Source of the DNA: an uncultured Eubacteriales bacterium
Lineage (GTDB): Bacteria; Bacillota; Clostridia; Oscillospirales; Oscillospiraceae
DNA length: 64,000 nt
Direction of reading: 5' to 3'
Assembly: GCA_900079765.1 (NCBI GenBank)
Contig: LT599017.1
Location: 2,511,766-2,575,765, forward strand
Below, in pieces: positions 33,393 to 41,691 of this stretch. Below the pieces are notes generated by a model. The model did not search any database. It saw only the letters and a program-made list of their open reading frames with translations, and had not been told where the DNA came from. Both the position numbers and the translations under genes were made by a program. Numbering within the stretch: the stretch's first letter is position 1; every line of letters starts with the position of its first letter.

Positions 33393-34091
33393 TTACCAAG
33401 GCCTTGCTTTTTCAAGCCACCCTTGCTTTTCCCAATACGCCACATCCGCAGGATTATATTGAAACCGTTTTTGCATAGCTCTCATGACGTAAAACAAGCC
33501 CCTGACCTTTAAGCTAGGCTTTACATTACTACCAATTGCTTTAATTTTCTCCGCCCGCTTTTCAACCTCTGTCTGGATTTGTAGTTTTATTTTTTCATTG
33601 ACGCCGTCCCAATCAGCTGCACGAATGTTTTTCCCAAAAGTATGGATTCGGGCTACCCCCCAAAACGTCATACTGTCTTTCAAATCCTTTCGCGTAGATT
33701 TTGTTCCTGCCCCCGCCGCTGTCGATATGAGGAGCGCCTGTTTCTTAAACATATCGCCGCTCGGCTGATGTGGCATCCACCGATATCCAAAATGGTCAAG
33801 GAAGGCCTTTACCTGCCCCGGAACATGATAAACATAAACAGGTGCCGTAAAAATAAGCAGATCTGATTCTTTCATGGCATCTATAATGGGCTTTAGATAT
33901 TCGAAATCAGGACACTTTGTATAGTCGGTAAAGCACTGCCAGCAGCCTCGACAAAAATTCGGCATATCTTTGGGCAGAAAAAATTCCATGACAGTATCTC
34001 CCATAGATAAATGCCTTATAAACTGTTGTGCAATATTATACGTACTGGATTTTGCTTTTCTCTGTGTTCCGTAAATAACAGTGATTTTCAT
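33393..34091 (-). CDS. NADPH-dependent FMN reductase / iron-sulfur flavoprotein-like
   Basis: A 232-residue flavodoxin-fold protein. MKITVIYGTQRKAKSSTYN at the N-terminus binds the FMN phosphate, and FTAPVYVYHVPGQVKAFLD is the usual second motif. Between them a compact Cys motif, Cys-x2-Cys-x2-Cys-x6-Cys (CRGCWQCFTDYTKC), is of the type that holds a [4Fe-4S] cluster in archaeal and clostridial iron-sulfur flavoproteins. The C-terminal 60 residues are an extension of unknown function. The ATG at 34091 is preferred to one 11 codons upstream (GCGGAG site). The GC content is visibly lower than that of the neighbours, suggesting recent acquisition. Confidence 0.75.
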   Translation of the reverse strand: MKITVIYGTQRKAKSSTYNIAQQFIRHLSMGDTVMEFFLPKDMPNFCRGCWQCFTDYTKCPDFEYLKPIIDAMKESDLLIFTAPVYVYHVPGQVKAFLDHFGYRWMPHQPSGDMFKKQALLISTAAGAGTKSTRKDLKDSMTFWGVARIHTFGKNIRAADWDGVNEKIKLQIQTEVEKRAEKIKAIGSNVKPSLKVRGLFYVMRAMQKRFQYNPADVAYWEKQGWLEKARPW

Positions 34092-34206
34092 ATTTGCTCC
34101 GCCCTTCTCCTTCCATTGACACAACTGTCCTGTCTGCCGGATCCGTTTTCACCTATAGATATCTTAGTTTATTATAACACGTTAAACAAGTAAAAAAGAA
34201 GATAGA

Positions 34207-34236
34207 AAATGCGGATACCTAAGTATCCGCATTTTT
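34207..34236 (-). terminator. Terminator of tRNA-Thr
   Basis: AAAATGCGGATAC/GTATCCGCATTTT stem immediately after the encoded CCA end on the minus strand. Confidence 0.8.
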
Positions 34237-34310
34237 GGAGCTGATGGTGAGATTCGAACTCACGACCTGCGCATTACGAGTGCGCTGCTCTACCCCTGAG
34301 CCACATCAGC
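34236..34310 (-). tRNA. tRNA-Thr (anticodon CGT)
   Basis: The minus strand folds as a full cloverleaf: acceptor GCTGATG/CATCAGC, D-arm GCTC..GAGC, anticodon stem GCGCA/TGCGC with loop CTCGTAA (anticodon CGT, codon ACG), and T-arm GTGAG-TTCGAAT-CTCAC. The discriminator is T and the 3' CCA is encoded. A single stand-alone tRNA. Confidence 0.95.
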
Positions 34311-34623
34311 GTATTCTATTTCTGAAGTCAGCCGCGCGCGTGAATTATCATAGCATATTTTTTTCCCGCCGTCAATCACTCCCTTTTTATAGAGTATACA
34401 TTTTGTATATTCTTAATCCTTTGCCGGAAAAGCTGCATAGTTTTTTCAGTTTAAGTTTGAAACCCCTCCAAATATCTCCTTCAACTCAAAAAATAAATCA
34501 TCCTTTATAGTTTTGAAAACAGGGGATTTATTTAAAAAACCAGGCCATTTTTACCAATTGGAAATCGTCTCCTTTCCAACGCCTTATTGACATAATTTTT
34601 TTCATAATTTCTTTTACAAAGAG

Positions 34624-34709
34624 TTATTCACATTTTCCACATGGTTTTCCACATCTATCAACCCCTTTTGTTTCAAATGGTTTTCAACATTTCCACACTT
34701 TTTTCCACA
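34624..34709 (+). other. Cluster of DnaA-box matches in an AT-rich spacer
   Basis: Four 9-mers fit TTWTNCACA exactly and on the same strand: 34624-34632, 34633-34641, 34645-34653 and 34701-34709. Two near matches are at 34681 and 34689. The spacer between tRNA-Thr and tsaD (34311-34825) has no gene and is very AT-rich. Gene direction does not switch here and no dnaA/dnaN is near, so a titration or regulatory cluster is more likely than oriC. Confidence 0.5.
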
Positions 34710-34825
34710 AGCTTGTATCGCAAGCTGTCCTCCCTGCCATTTTCATTTTTGGTTGTCATAACGCATTTTTCCTTCCTCCATGAAACCTTTCCGTCATACT
34801 CCTGCAAAAAAGAAGGGCTGAATTC

Positions 34826-35836
34826 TCAGCCCTTCCCAATGTCGCGGGTCGCATAGGCGTTGAGGTCCATGCCGGCACGCCTGCCCGCCAAATGCTCATA
34901 GTATCCCTGGCAGCCCACCATGGCGGCGTTATCCCCGCAGAGGGCCAGAGCGGGCAGAAAAAGCCTGTCCCCCGCAGCGGTACAGGCGCGCTCCAAATCA
35001 GCCCGGAGGCGAGAGTTGGCGGCCACACCCCCGGCCACGGCCACCTTGCCGTATCCCTTAAGCCTGGCGGCTTCCATGATGCGGGACACCAGGGTCTCCG
35101 ACACGGCGCGCCCAAAGGAGGCAGCCAAGCCCGACAGGTCCAGTGCCTCCCCCTTCTGCGCGGCGTTGTGGACCAGATTAACCACGGCCGTCTTGAGGCC
35201 GGAGAAAGACATATCCAAAGGAGCATCATGTACCTGGGCTCGGGGCAAATCGTAGCGGGTATCGTCTCCCCCCTGAGCCAGGGCGTCCATGGGGGCTCCT
35301 CCGGGGTAGCCGATTCCCAACACCCGGGCCGCCTTATCAAAGCACTCCCCCGCCGCATCGTCCCGCGTAGCGCCCAGGACGGCCATGTCGGTATAGCTGC
35401 GCACATCCACAATGGCGGTGGTGCCGCCCGAGACGCAGAGGCACACGAAGGGGGGCTCCAGGTCGGGGTGAGTGATATAGTTGGCGGCGATATGACCCCG
35501 GACATGGTGGACGGGCACCAGAGGCACGCCCAGGCCGAAGGCCACGCTCTTGGCAAAGTTGACCCCTACCAGCACCGCACCGATAAGGCCGGGGGCATAG
35601 GTGACGGCCACGGCATCGATGTCGGCCCGCGTCACCCCCGCGTCGTCAAGCGCCCTGTCCGCAAGGCCCGTAATGGCTTCCACATGCTTGCGGGACGCGA
35701 TTTCAGGTACCACACCGCCATAGATGGCGTGCATATCGGCTTGGGAGGCAATTGCGTCGGACAGCACCGTCCGCCCGTCCCGGACGACGGCCACAGCGGT
35801 CTCATCACAGGAGGATTCAATGGCAAGAATGTTCAA
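34826..35836 (-). CDS. tsaD: tRNA N6-adenosine threonylcarbamoyltransferase TsaD
   Basis: A 336-residue Kae1/TsaD ATPase-fold enzyme that transfers the threonylcarbamoyl group to A37 of ANN-decoding tRNAs. Motifs: MNILAIESSCDETAVAV, the metal-binding HHVRGH (His-x3-His), FVCLCVSGGTT, GEAxDKAARxLG-like segment and VAGGVAANSRLR. Length is normal. The start is probably TTG; the ribosome site is weak. It is the last gene of a polA-rimI-GNAT-tsaD series. The partners tsaB and tsaE are not in the window. Confidence 0.95.
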   Translation of the reverse strand: MNILAIESSCDETAVAVVRDGRTVLSDAIASQADMHAIYGGVVPEIASRKHVEAITGLADRALDDAGVTRADIDAVAVTYAPGLIGAVLVGVNFAKSVAFGLGVPLVPVHHVRGHIAANYITHPDLEPPFVCLCVSGGTTAIVDVRSYTDMAVLGATRDDAAGECFDKAARVLGIGYPGGAPMDALAQGGDDTRYDLPRAQVHDAPLDMSFSGLKTAVVNLVHNAAQKGEALDLSGLAASFGRAVSETLVSRIMEAARLKGYGKVAVAGGVAANSRLRADLERACTAAGDRLFLPALALCGDNAAMVGCQGYYEHLAGRRAGMDLNAYATRDIGKG

Positions 35837-35861
35837 TGTAATCAGCTCTTTTCTGGGGGAA

Positions 35862-35963
35862 TGGATGGCATGCCAAGAATGCCGCTACCAGGGCGGTACG
35901 TGCGGACCGCTGAGGGCAGCAATTGGCAACCTCAGCGCCCACCCTATGGTGCGCCATAGGGAA
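35862..35963. repeat. Palindrome-rich intergenic element between GNAT and tsaD genes
   Basis: Four hairpins follow one another: around GGCATGCC (35872), GCGGTACGTGCGGACCGC (about 35897-35914), CTGAGG...CCTCAG (about 35911-35936) and CCCTATGGTGCGCCATAGGG (35941-35960). The last overlaps the GNAT stop codon, so the TAG belongs to the element. No protein is coded here. Confidence 0.5.
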
Positions 35964-36510
35964 TCTCTATGAAATGGCCAGGGCGGGGATGTCCGCCCCC
36001 GGAGTAGAGGCGGCGGTGAGCGGCCACAGCAGAGGCGGTGTCCGCCTCCCCGGAGGAAAACATATCGTACACCACCCCGAATAGCTTGGCCTGGTAACTC
36101 AGTTTACGAAACCCCGACCGCAGATAAAATTTCTGCCGCCGGAGCCGCTGGGCGTTCTCTCCCCCGCCCGCGTCCATACCGGGAGCCTCGGCCTCCACCA
36201 GGATACCCCGGTAGTCCCTGTAGTGCTCTTCCAGCAGCCTGAGCACGGCGGAGCCCGTCCCCTTTCCCCGCCCGCCCTCGACGACGGCAAGGTAATCGAG
36301 CAGCACGCAATCCCTCACCTCGTCATGCCAGAGGAGGGCGTAGGCCAGCAGTTCCTCGCCATTATAGACGCCCAGGGGGTCATACTTCCCCTCCCCCACC
36401 AGCCGCTCCATGACGAAGAGAGGCTTTCGCTCGCTGGGCGGGAAGTCCCGTTTTACATGGCTTTTGTAGACCGCGCGGAGACCCACCCGATCCAGGGTTC
36501 GCAGTATCAT
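35944..36510 (-). CDS. GNAT family N-acetyltransferase
   Basis: A 188-residue acetyltransferase-fold protein. The acetyl-CoA-binding core is seen in LLDYLAVVEGGRGKGTGSAVLRLL (R/Q-x-x-G-x-G/A type loop GGRGKGTG) followed by the FYLRSGFRKL motif. The substrate is unknown. The ATG overlaps the rimI stop by four bases (ATGA), so translation is coupled. The last residues PYGAP and the stop lie inside the palindrome at 35941-35960, suggesting the 3' end was rewritten by an inserted element. Confidence 0.8.
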   Translation of the reverse strand: MILRTLDRVGLRAVYKSHVKRDFPPSERKPLFVMERLVGEGKYDPLGVYNGEELLAYALLWHDEVRDCVLLDYLAVVEGGRGKGTGSAVLRLLEEHYRDYRGILVEAEAPGMDAGGGENAQRLRRQKFYLRSGFRKLSYQAKLFGVVYDMFSSGEADTASAVAAHRRLYSGGGHPRPGHFIEIPYGAP

Positions 36511-36962
36511 TGCTGCTCCTTGTGAAACTCCAGCGTCATTAGGATGGCATCCTCGTTCAGCTCGGCGTAGTAATTTTTCCGGCGGCCCACCTGCTCAAAG
36601 CCGTGTTTCATGTAGAGCTGGATGGCGCCGTCGTTGGAGGCCCGGACCTCCAGGGTGATGAAAGCCAGATTAGCCCGCCCAAAGCGGACAAAGGTGTCGA
36701 CCAGCGCATCGGCCACCCCCATGCGGCGGTACTGGGCCTTGACTGCCACCTTCTCGATGCAGCCCTCGTCCAGCACCACTTTGAGTCCCGCGTAGCCCAG
36801 TACTGTCCCGTCCTCGGCCACAGCTACGATGTAGGAGGCATTGTCCTGGTACAGCTCCTCAGCCAGCATATCCTCCGACCAGGGCCTTTCAAAGCACTCC
36901 CGATCCAGGGCCGCCACGTCGGGCACGTTAGAGCGGTCCATGGGCACTAATTTATAATTCAT
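36507..36962 (-). CDS. rimI: Ribosomal protein S18 alanine N-acetyltransferase RimI
   Basis: A 151-residue GNAT protein. It carries the RimI pattern: AALDRECFERPWSEDMLAEEL, the CoA loop VKAQYRRMGVADALV, LEVRASNDGAIQLYMKHGFEQVGRRKNYY (split here) and a Glu/Asn/Tyr active-site set. RimI acetylates the N-terminus of S18 and often lies beside tsaD, as here. GAGGAG stands 8 bases before the ATG. It begins 51 bases after polA. Confidence 0.88.
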   Translation of the reverse strand: MNYKLVPMDRSNVPDVAALDRECFERPWSEDMLAEELYQDNASYIVAVAEDGTVLGYAGLKVVLDEGCIEKVAVKAQYRRMGVADALVDTFVRFGRANLAFITLEVRASNDGAIQLYMKHGFEQVGRRKNYYAELNEDAILMTLEFHKEQQ

Positions 36963-37013
36963 TTGGTTTGCTCCTCGCTGGGCGCACCGCCCCGGCGCGC
37001 CGTTTTCTATCTT

Positions 37014-39683
37014 TTAATCCTTAGCGGCCGCCCAGCTCTTTCCCGCTGCGGACGCAGCCAGCAGGGGCACGGACAGCGTGGCGACGCTCTCCATCTCTTC
37101 GGTGAGGAGGGCTTTCACCAACTCCACCTCCTCCTCAGGGCACTCCACAATCAGTTCGTCATGGACCTGGAGAACCAGTTTGGCCTTCAGCTTTTCCGCC
37201 CTGAGCCTGTCATAGACGTGGAGCATGGCCAGCTTCATAATGTCGGCAGCCGTACCCTGGATGGGCATGTTGAGCGCGACACGCTCACCAAAGGAGCGCA
37301 TGTTGAAGTTGGAGGACTTGAGCTCCGGCAGCCACCGGCGGCGACCGAAGAGGGTGGAGACAAAGCCGTCCGCCTTGGCCTTGCTCACGATATCGGTCAT
37401 ATAGGCGTGCACCCCTGAATACTTGGCGAAGTACCGATCCATGTATTCCTTGGCCTCCCACCGGGCAACGCCGATATCCTGGGAGAGGGAGAAGTCGGAG
37501 ATGCCGTAGACGATACCAAAGTTGACCGCCTTAGCCCGGCGGCGCATCTCGTGGGTAATGTCCTTGGGCTCTACGCCGAAGACCTGGGAGGCGGTGACGG
37601 TGTGGATGTCGGTACCGCTCAAAAAGGCGTCCCGCATCACCTTATCATCGGCGATGTGGGCCAGGAGCCGCAGCTCGATCTGACTGTAGTCCGCGTCCAC
37701 CAGCAGGCAGCCGGGAGCGGGGACGAACATCTTGCGCAGCTCGGCCCCCAGTTCGGTACGCACGGGGATGTTCTGCAAATTCGGTTCGGTGGAGGAGAGC
37801 CGCCCGGTGGCGGCCACGGTGTTCTGAAAGCTGGTGTGGATGCGCCCGTCGGGGGCGATGACCCTGGAGAGGCCGTCCACATAAGTGGATTTGAGCTTAG
37901 TGAGCTGCCGGTAGTCCATGATGGAGTCGATGATCGGGTGCTGGCCCTGCAGCTTTTCCAGCACCTCCACGTTGGTAGAATAGCCCGTCTTGGTCTTCTT
38001 CACCGGGGGTAGGCCCAGCTTGTCAAAGAGGACGACTCCCAGCTGCTGGGTGGAGTTAATGTTAAACTCCTCCCCCGCCAGCTCAAAGATCTTCGCCTGA
38101 TTGTCCGCAATGCGCCCATCCAGCATTCCGCCAAACTCGGCCAGCGCCTTGCGATCCACCAAAAAGCCGGTGTGCTCCATCTCTGCCAGCACGGGACAAA
38201 GGGGCAGCTCGATGTTGTAGTAGAGGTCGTGCATTCCCAGCTCCTCCAGCTTGGGGGCCAGCACCTGCCGCAACGCGCCGATAAGGGCGCAGTGGGAGAG
38301 GAGGGCGGCGACGGGGACCACCGGGTCCCCCAGGGGGCCGAAGGCCCCCTCTACAAGATAGTCCTTCGCCCTGGCAAACTCCTGGTTAAAGTAGGAAACA
38401 CCCAGTTTCTCCAGGTCGTAGCTCCCGTCGGTGGGGGCAAGGAGATAGGCCGCCACGGCGGTGTCGAAGACGATACCCGCCCCCACGATTCCCTCCTCCA
38501 GCAGACGGGACAAGAGGGCCTTGCTATCGTGAACGGCCTTTTTGATATCGGCATTGAAGAGGGCCTTTAAAAACTCGTTGTAGCTCTCCAGACGGTCAGC
38601 GTGGATCAGGGCGGCATGGGAATCCTCCCCGTCCTGCCACTCCACGGCAATGGTACTCAAATCAGGCAGGGCCAGCACGTTCACGCACTTGGTCCTGCGC
38701 CAGGTCTCCAGCAGTTCCTCCGCCCGGGCACGCTCGGTTACCACCTCGCTGTCGCAGATGCCGGCGGCGGCACGCTCCTCCTCCACCAGGGCGGGAACCG
38801 CCTCCGCAACCGCCTTGAGGCCGTATTTGTCGATAAGCTTGGAAAATTCCAGCTTTAAGAAAAGCTCGTATAGCGCGCGTGTATCCACCTCCCGGCGCAG
38901 GGCGTCCTCAGGCATGAAGTCCAGGGGTGCGTCACAGTGGATGGCAGCCAACTCGTAGGACATCTTGGCCATCTCCCGGCCCTCGTCCAGCTTTTTGAGT
39001 ACGCCGGGCTTTGCCTCCAGGCTGTCGAACCCGGCGTAGATATTCTCCACCGATGTATACCGCTGGATAAGGTCCATGGCAGTTTTCTCCCCCACGCCGG
39101 GCACGCCTGGAATGTTGTCGGACGCGTCCCCCATAAGGGCCTTTAAGTCGATCATATGGATGGGGTCAAAGCCGTACTCGGCCCGGAAGGTCTCGGGGGT
39201 CATCTCCCGGGTAGTTGTCTGCCCCATGCGGGTGGACACCAGCTTTACGTGGGTCTGATCGGTGACCAGCTGGAGGGAATCCTTGTCCCCTGTCACCACC
39301 ACGGTCTCCCACCCGGCGTCGGCGTCCTTGGCAGCGATCGTACCGATCAGATCGTCTGCCTCCCAGCCCTCCAGCTCGTACCGGGGGATGCGCATGGCAT
39401 CCAGCACGTCCTTGAGGATGGGCATCTGAGATGCTAGTTCCTCCGGCATCCCCTTGCGCTGGGCCTTGTACCCCTCATACTGGAGGTGGCGGAAGGTGGG
39501 GGCTTTCAGGTCAAAGGTGCAGCACAGCGCGTCAGGCCGCTCCTCGTCGATCAGCTTTTGCAGGATGTTTAAAAAGCCGAAGACAGCATTCGTGGGCTGG
39601 CCGTTTCGGGTGGTGAGCATATGCACGCCGTAAAAGGCGCGGTTGACGATGGAGTTGCCGTCGATGACCATAAGTTTTTTCAT
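37014..39683 (-). CDS. polA: DNA polymerase I
   Basis: An 889-residue family A polymerase for gap filling, primer removal and repair. Residues 1-290 are the 5'-3' exonuclease (flap nuclease) domain (MKKLMVIDGNSIVNRAFYG, YELEGWEADDLIGTIA, GDKDSLQLV, MGDASDNIPGVPGVG). Residues about 320-480 are a 3'-5' exonuclease-like domain in which the catalytic DxE is replaced by PDLST, so proofreading is probably lost. The polymerase domain has motif A DYSQIELRLLAH, motif B RRRAKAVNFGIVYG and motif C QVHDELI. The ATG at 39683 has a GGGGAG site. The promoter is at 39726-39754. Confidence 0.96.
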   Translation of the reverse strand: MKKLMVIDGNSIVNRAFYGVHMLTTRNGQPTNAVFGFLNILQKLIDEERPDALCCTFDLKAPTFRHLQYEGYKAQRKGMPEELASQMPILKDVLDAMRIPRYELEGWEADDLIGTIAAKDADAGWETVVVTGDKDSLQLVTDQTHVKLVSTRMGQTTTREMTPETFRAEYGFDPIHMIDLKALMGDASDNIPGVPGVGEKTAMDLIQRYTSVENIYAGFDSLEAKPGVLKKLDEGREMAKMSYELAAIHCDAPLDFMPEDALRREVDTRALYELFLKLEFSKLIDKYGLKAVAEAVPALVEEERAAAGICDSEVVTERARAEELLETWRRTKCVNVLALPDLSTIAVEWQDGEDSHAALIHADRLESYNEFLKALFNADIKKAVHDSKALLSRLLEEGIVGAGIVFDTAVAAYLLAPTDGSYDLEKLGVSYFNQEFARAKDYLVEGAFGPLGDPVVPVAALLSHCALIGALRQVLAPKLEELGMHDLYYNIELPLCPVLAEMEHTGFLVDRKALAEFGGMLDGRIADNQAKIFELAGEEFNINSTQQLGVVLFDKLGLPPVKKTKTGYSTNVEVLEKLQGQHPIIDSIMDYRQLTKLKSTYVDGLSRVIAPDGRIHTSFQNTVAATGRLSSTEPNLQNIPVRTELGAELRKMFVPAPGCLLVDADYSQIELRLLAHIADDKVMRDAFLSGTDIHTVTASQVFGVEPKDITHEMRRRAKAVNFGIVYGISDFSLSQDIGVARWEAKEYMDRYFAKYSGVHAYMTDIVSKAKADGFVSTLFGRRRWLPELKSSNFNMRSFGERVALNMPIQGTAADIMKLAMLHVYDRLRAEKLKAKLVLQVHDELIVECPEEEVELVKALLTEEMESVATLSVPLLAASAAGKSWAAAKD

Positions 39684-39725
39684 AAGAGTCTCCCCGCTCT
39701 CCGTGGATTCCGGTTCAATGTACTT

Positions 39726-39754
39726 ATTATATCCGCAATTCGGGATTTGGGCAA
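39726..39754 (-). promoter_or_regulatory. Promoter of polA
   Basis: TTGCCC (39754-39749), 17 bp and perfect TATAAT (39731-39726) on the minus strand, about 40 bases before the start codon. Confidence 0.6.
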
Positions 39755-39817
39755 TACAAAGTGACAGATATCCCCCCAAGCATTGACGGGTCTAGACTCG
39801 GTTTGACTTACCGCACA

Positions 39818-39847
39818 TTGCCAAAATCTCATGGAATGTGATAAAAT
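39818..39847 (+). promoter_or_regulatory. Promoter candidate for the small membrane protein gene
   Basis: TTGCCA (39818-39823), 18 bp and TAAAAT (39842-39847) preceded by TG, an extended -10. A second -35-like TTGACT is at 39803-39808. Confidence 0.45.
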
Positions 39848-39891
39848 AAAACCCCTGGAAGGACAGGTAACTTATTAGGGAGGAAAACACA

Positions 39892-40362
39892 ATGGGACAT
39901 TTCGGATTTTCCTATATAGGACTGATTTTCTTATCCATGCTGACCATTCCCAACCTGATATGGACCAGGCATCAACCGAAGGGGTACAGTACGCAAAATG
40001 AAAATAAGATCCTGCTGGCTTTTGAGCGTATCGGCCAGGTCCTTGTTGTCTGCACGTCGCTTATTTTTTCGGATTTCAATCTTCGCCCGTGGTCTGCGTG
40101 GGCGCTTTGGCTGGTTGCCGCGGCGATACTGATGCTTGCATATGAGGGCTGGTGGATTCGATATTTTATAAGCCTAAAGACCCTTGCCGATTTCTACAGC
40201 AGCTTTTTTGGCGTGCCCGTGGCCGGGGCCACTCTGCCCGTCGCCGCGTTTTTTCTGCTCAGCATATATGGGAAGGTAATCTGGCTTTCCATTTCGACCG
40301 TGATTCTGGGGATTGGTCACATCGGCATCCACCTGCAGCACAGCAGAGAAATCGATCGTTAA
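39892..40362 (+). CDS. Small four-helix membrane protein of unknown function
   Basis: A 156-residue integral membrane protein with four hydrophobic segments (about 5-24, 46-63, 68-86, 104-148 as one or two). Conserved-looking features are PNLIWTRHQPKGY after the first helix and a final HIGIHLQH. No known domain or catalytic motif is recognised. The start has GGGAGG at 8 bases. It is followed after 47 bases by the M20 peptidase gene, but that gene has its own ribosome site and a functional link is unclear. GC content is lower than the surroundings. Confidence 0.7.
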   Translation: MGHFGFSYIGLIFLSMLTIPNLIWTRHQPKGYSTQNENKILLAFERIGQVLVVCTSLIFSDFNLRPWSAWALWLVAAAILMLAYEGWWIRYFISLKTLADFYSSFFGVPVAGATLPVAAFFLLSIYGKVIWLSISTVILGIGHIGIHLQHSREIDR

Positions 40363-40409
40363 GCACCGGCTTGGTCATGCCGGTATCCAATGAAAAAGAA
40401 GGGTTCATC

Positions 40410-41582
40410 ATGTCTCTTTTGGAAGAATCAGCCGCGCTCGCCCCGGAACTGGAGGCTTTCAAGTCCGATCTGCACGCCCACCCGGAGCTCTCCTTTCAGG
40501 AGCGCCGCACCACGGCCATCCTGCGTGAAAAGCTCCCCGCCCTGGGGCTGGAGCTCATCGACCTGGGGATGGAGACCGGGGCGGTTGCCCTGCTCCGAGG
40601 CGCTCTCCCCGGCAGGACGGCAGCACTCCGGGCCGATATCGACGCCATCGCCCAGCGGGAGCCGGTGGGGCCAGGCGCGTCTGAGATCCCCGGTGTCATG
40701 CACGCCTGCGGGCACGATTTTCATACTACTTGCCTCTACGGTGCAGCCAAGCTCCTCACCGCCCGACGGGAGAACCTGCGGGGGAATGTGGTCTTCCTCT
40801 TCCAGCCCGCCGAGGAAATTACCCAGGGCGCGGCGGCCATGTTGGCCAACGGTCTCTGGGAAAAGCTGCCCTGTGGGAGGCCCGACTTCCTCTTCGGTCT
40901 CCATAACCGGCCTGAGCTGCCCTGCGGTCAGATAGCGGTGATGGAGGGGGGCGTCATGTCCGGGAAGGAGCATTTTGAGATTATTCTCCACGGCGTGGCG
41001 GGCCACGGCGGCTCCCCCCAAAAGTGCGTGGACGTGATTGTGCCCGCCGCCGCCATCATCCAGGCCATCCAGTCCATCGTCAGCCGGAGCACCGACCCAT
41101 TGGACGCATTGGTCTGTGCCGTCCTGTCTATTCATGCGGGCACGGCGGAGAATTTTGTGCCCGATGCCCTCACCATGACGGGGGCCATCCGGGCTCACAG
41201 TGCTGCAATCATGGAGCGTGCGAAAGCACGCCTGGAGGACATTGTCCGGGGCGTCTCCGCCGCCCACGGCTGTACCTGTACGCTCCACTTCATCCCCCAG
41301 GTCCCCCCCACCGTCAACTCCCCCGCCATGACCGCTCTGGCCCGCAAGGCCGCCGTGGCGGTAGCGGGGGCTGACGCCGTCGTCTCCCCCAGGCCCGACA
41401 TGGGGAGCGAGGACTTCGCGGTCTTTGGGCAGGATGTCCCCAGCTTCTTCTACTGGCTGGGCTCCGGTTTCCCCGGTCAGGAGAACGCGGGCTGGCACAG
41501 CGAACACTTCCGCACCGACGACAATGCTCTCCCCCTCGGCGCGGCCCTCCTCGCCCAGTCGGCCATCGTGGGACTGGAGTAG
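40410..41582 (+). CDS. M20 family metallopeptidase / amidohydrolase
   Basis: A 390-residue cytosolic hydrolase of the M20D (N-acyl-amino-acid amidohydrolase, IAA-hydrolase-like) group. Metal ligands and catalytic residues are visible: HPELSFQE, RADIDAI, HACGHDFHTT (His, Asp and His), PAEEITQGA with the Glu pair, and MGSEDFAVF. The dimerisation domain (about 175-290) contains GVAGHGGSPQKCVD. It deacylates an N-acyl amino acid or peptide; the exact substrate is unknown. The ATG at 40410 is supported by AAGAAGGG and by family start; the upstream open frame is not coding. The stop is TAGGGCG, resembling other element-derived stops here. Confidence 0.88.
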   Translation: MSLLEESAALAPELEAFKSDLHAHPELSFQERRTTAILREKLPALGLELIDLGMETGAVALLRGALPGRTAALRADIDAIAQREPVGPGASEIPGVMHACGHDFHTTCLYGAAKLLTARRENLRGNVVFLFQPAEEITQGAAAMLANGLWEKLPCGRPDFLFGLHNRPELPCGQIAVMEGGVMSGKEHFEIILHGVAGHGGSPQKCVDVIVPAAAIIQAIQSIVSRSTDPLDALVCAVLSIHAGTAENFVPDALTMTGAIRAHSAAIMERAKARLEDIVRGVSAAHGCTCTLHFIPQVPPTVNSPAMTALARKAAVAVAGADAVVSPRPDMGSEDFAVFGQDVPSFFYWLGSGFPGQENAGWHSEHFRTDDNALPLGAALLAQSAIVGLE

Positions 41583-41640
41583 GGCGCGAGGACAGCGCGC
41601 AGCATCCTGCACCTAATTTCCAAATAAACAAACAGAGCAG

Positions 41641-41673
41641 AACGCCGCGCCGGTATTGTACCGGCGCGGCGTT
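41641..41673. terminator. Bidirectional terminator between M20 gene and ABC module 2
   Basis: Perfect 15-bp arms AACGCCGCGCCGGTA/TACCGGCGCGGCGTT with a 3-base loop between converging genes. T-runs are short on both sides. Confidence 0.65.
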
Positions 41674-41691
41674 CCATGTTCCAGCCCTGAC

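Noticed and set aside
34236-34310. tRNA-Thr as attachment site of an integrated island
   Set aside because: No duplicate of the tRNA 3' end was seen near 26 kb or elsewhere in the window, and no integrase gene is present.
34311-34825. Possible chromosomal origin (oriC)
   Set aside because: DnaA-box matches and AT-richness fit, but dnaA, dnaN and rpmH are absent and genes on both sides mostly run in the same direction.
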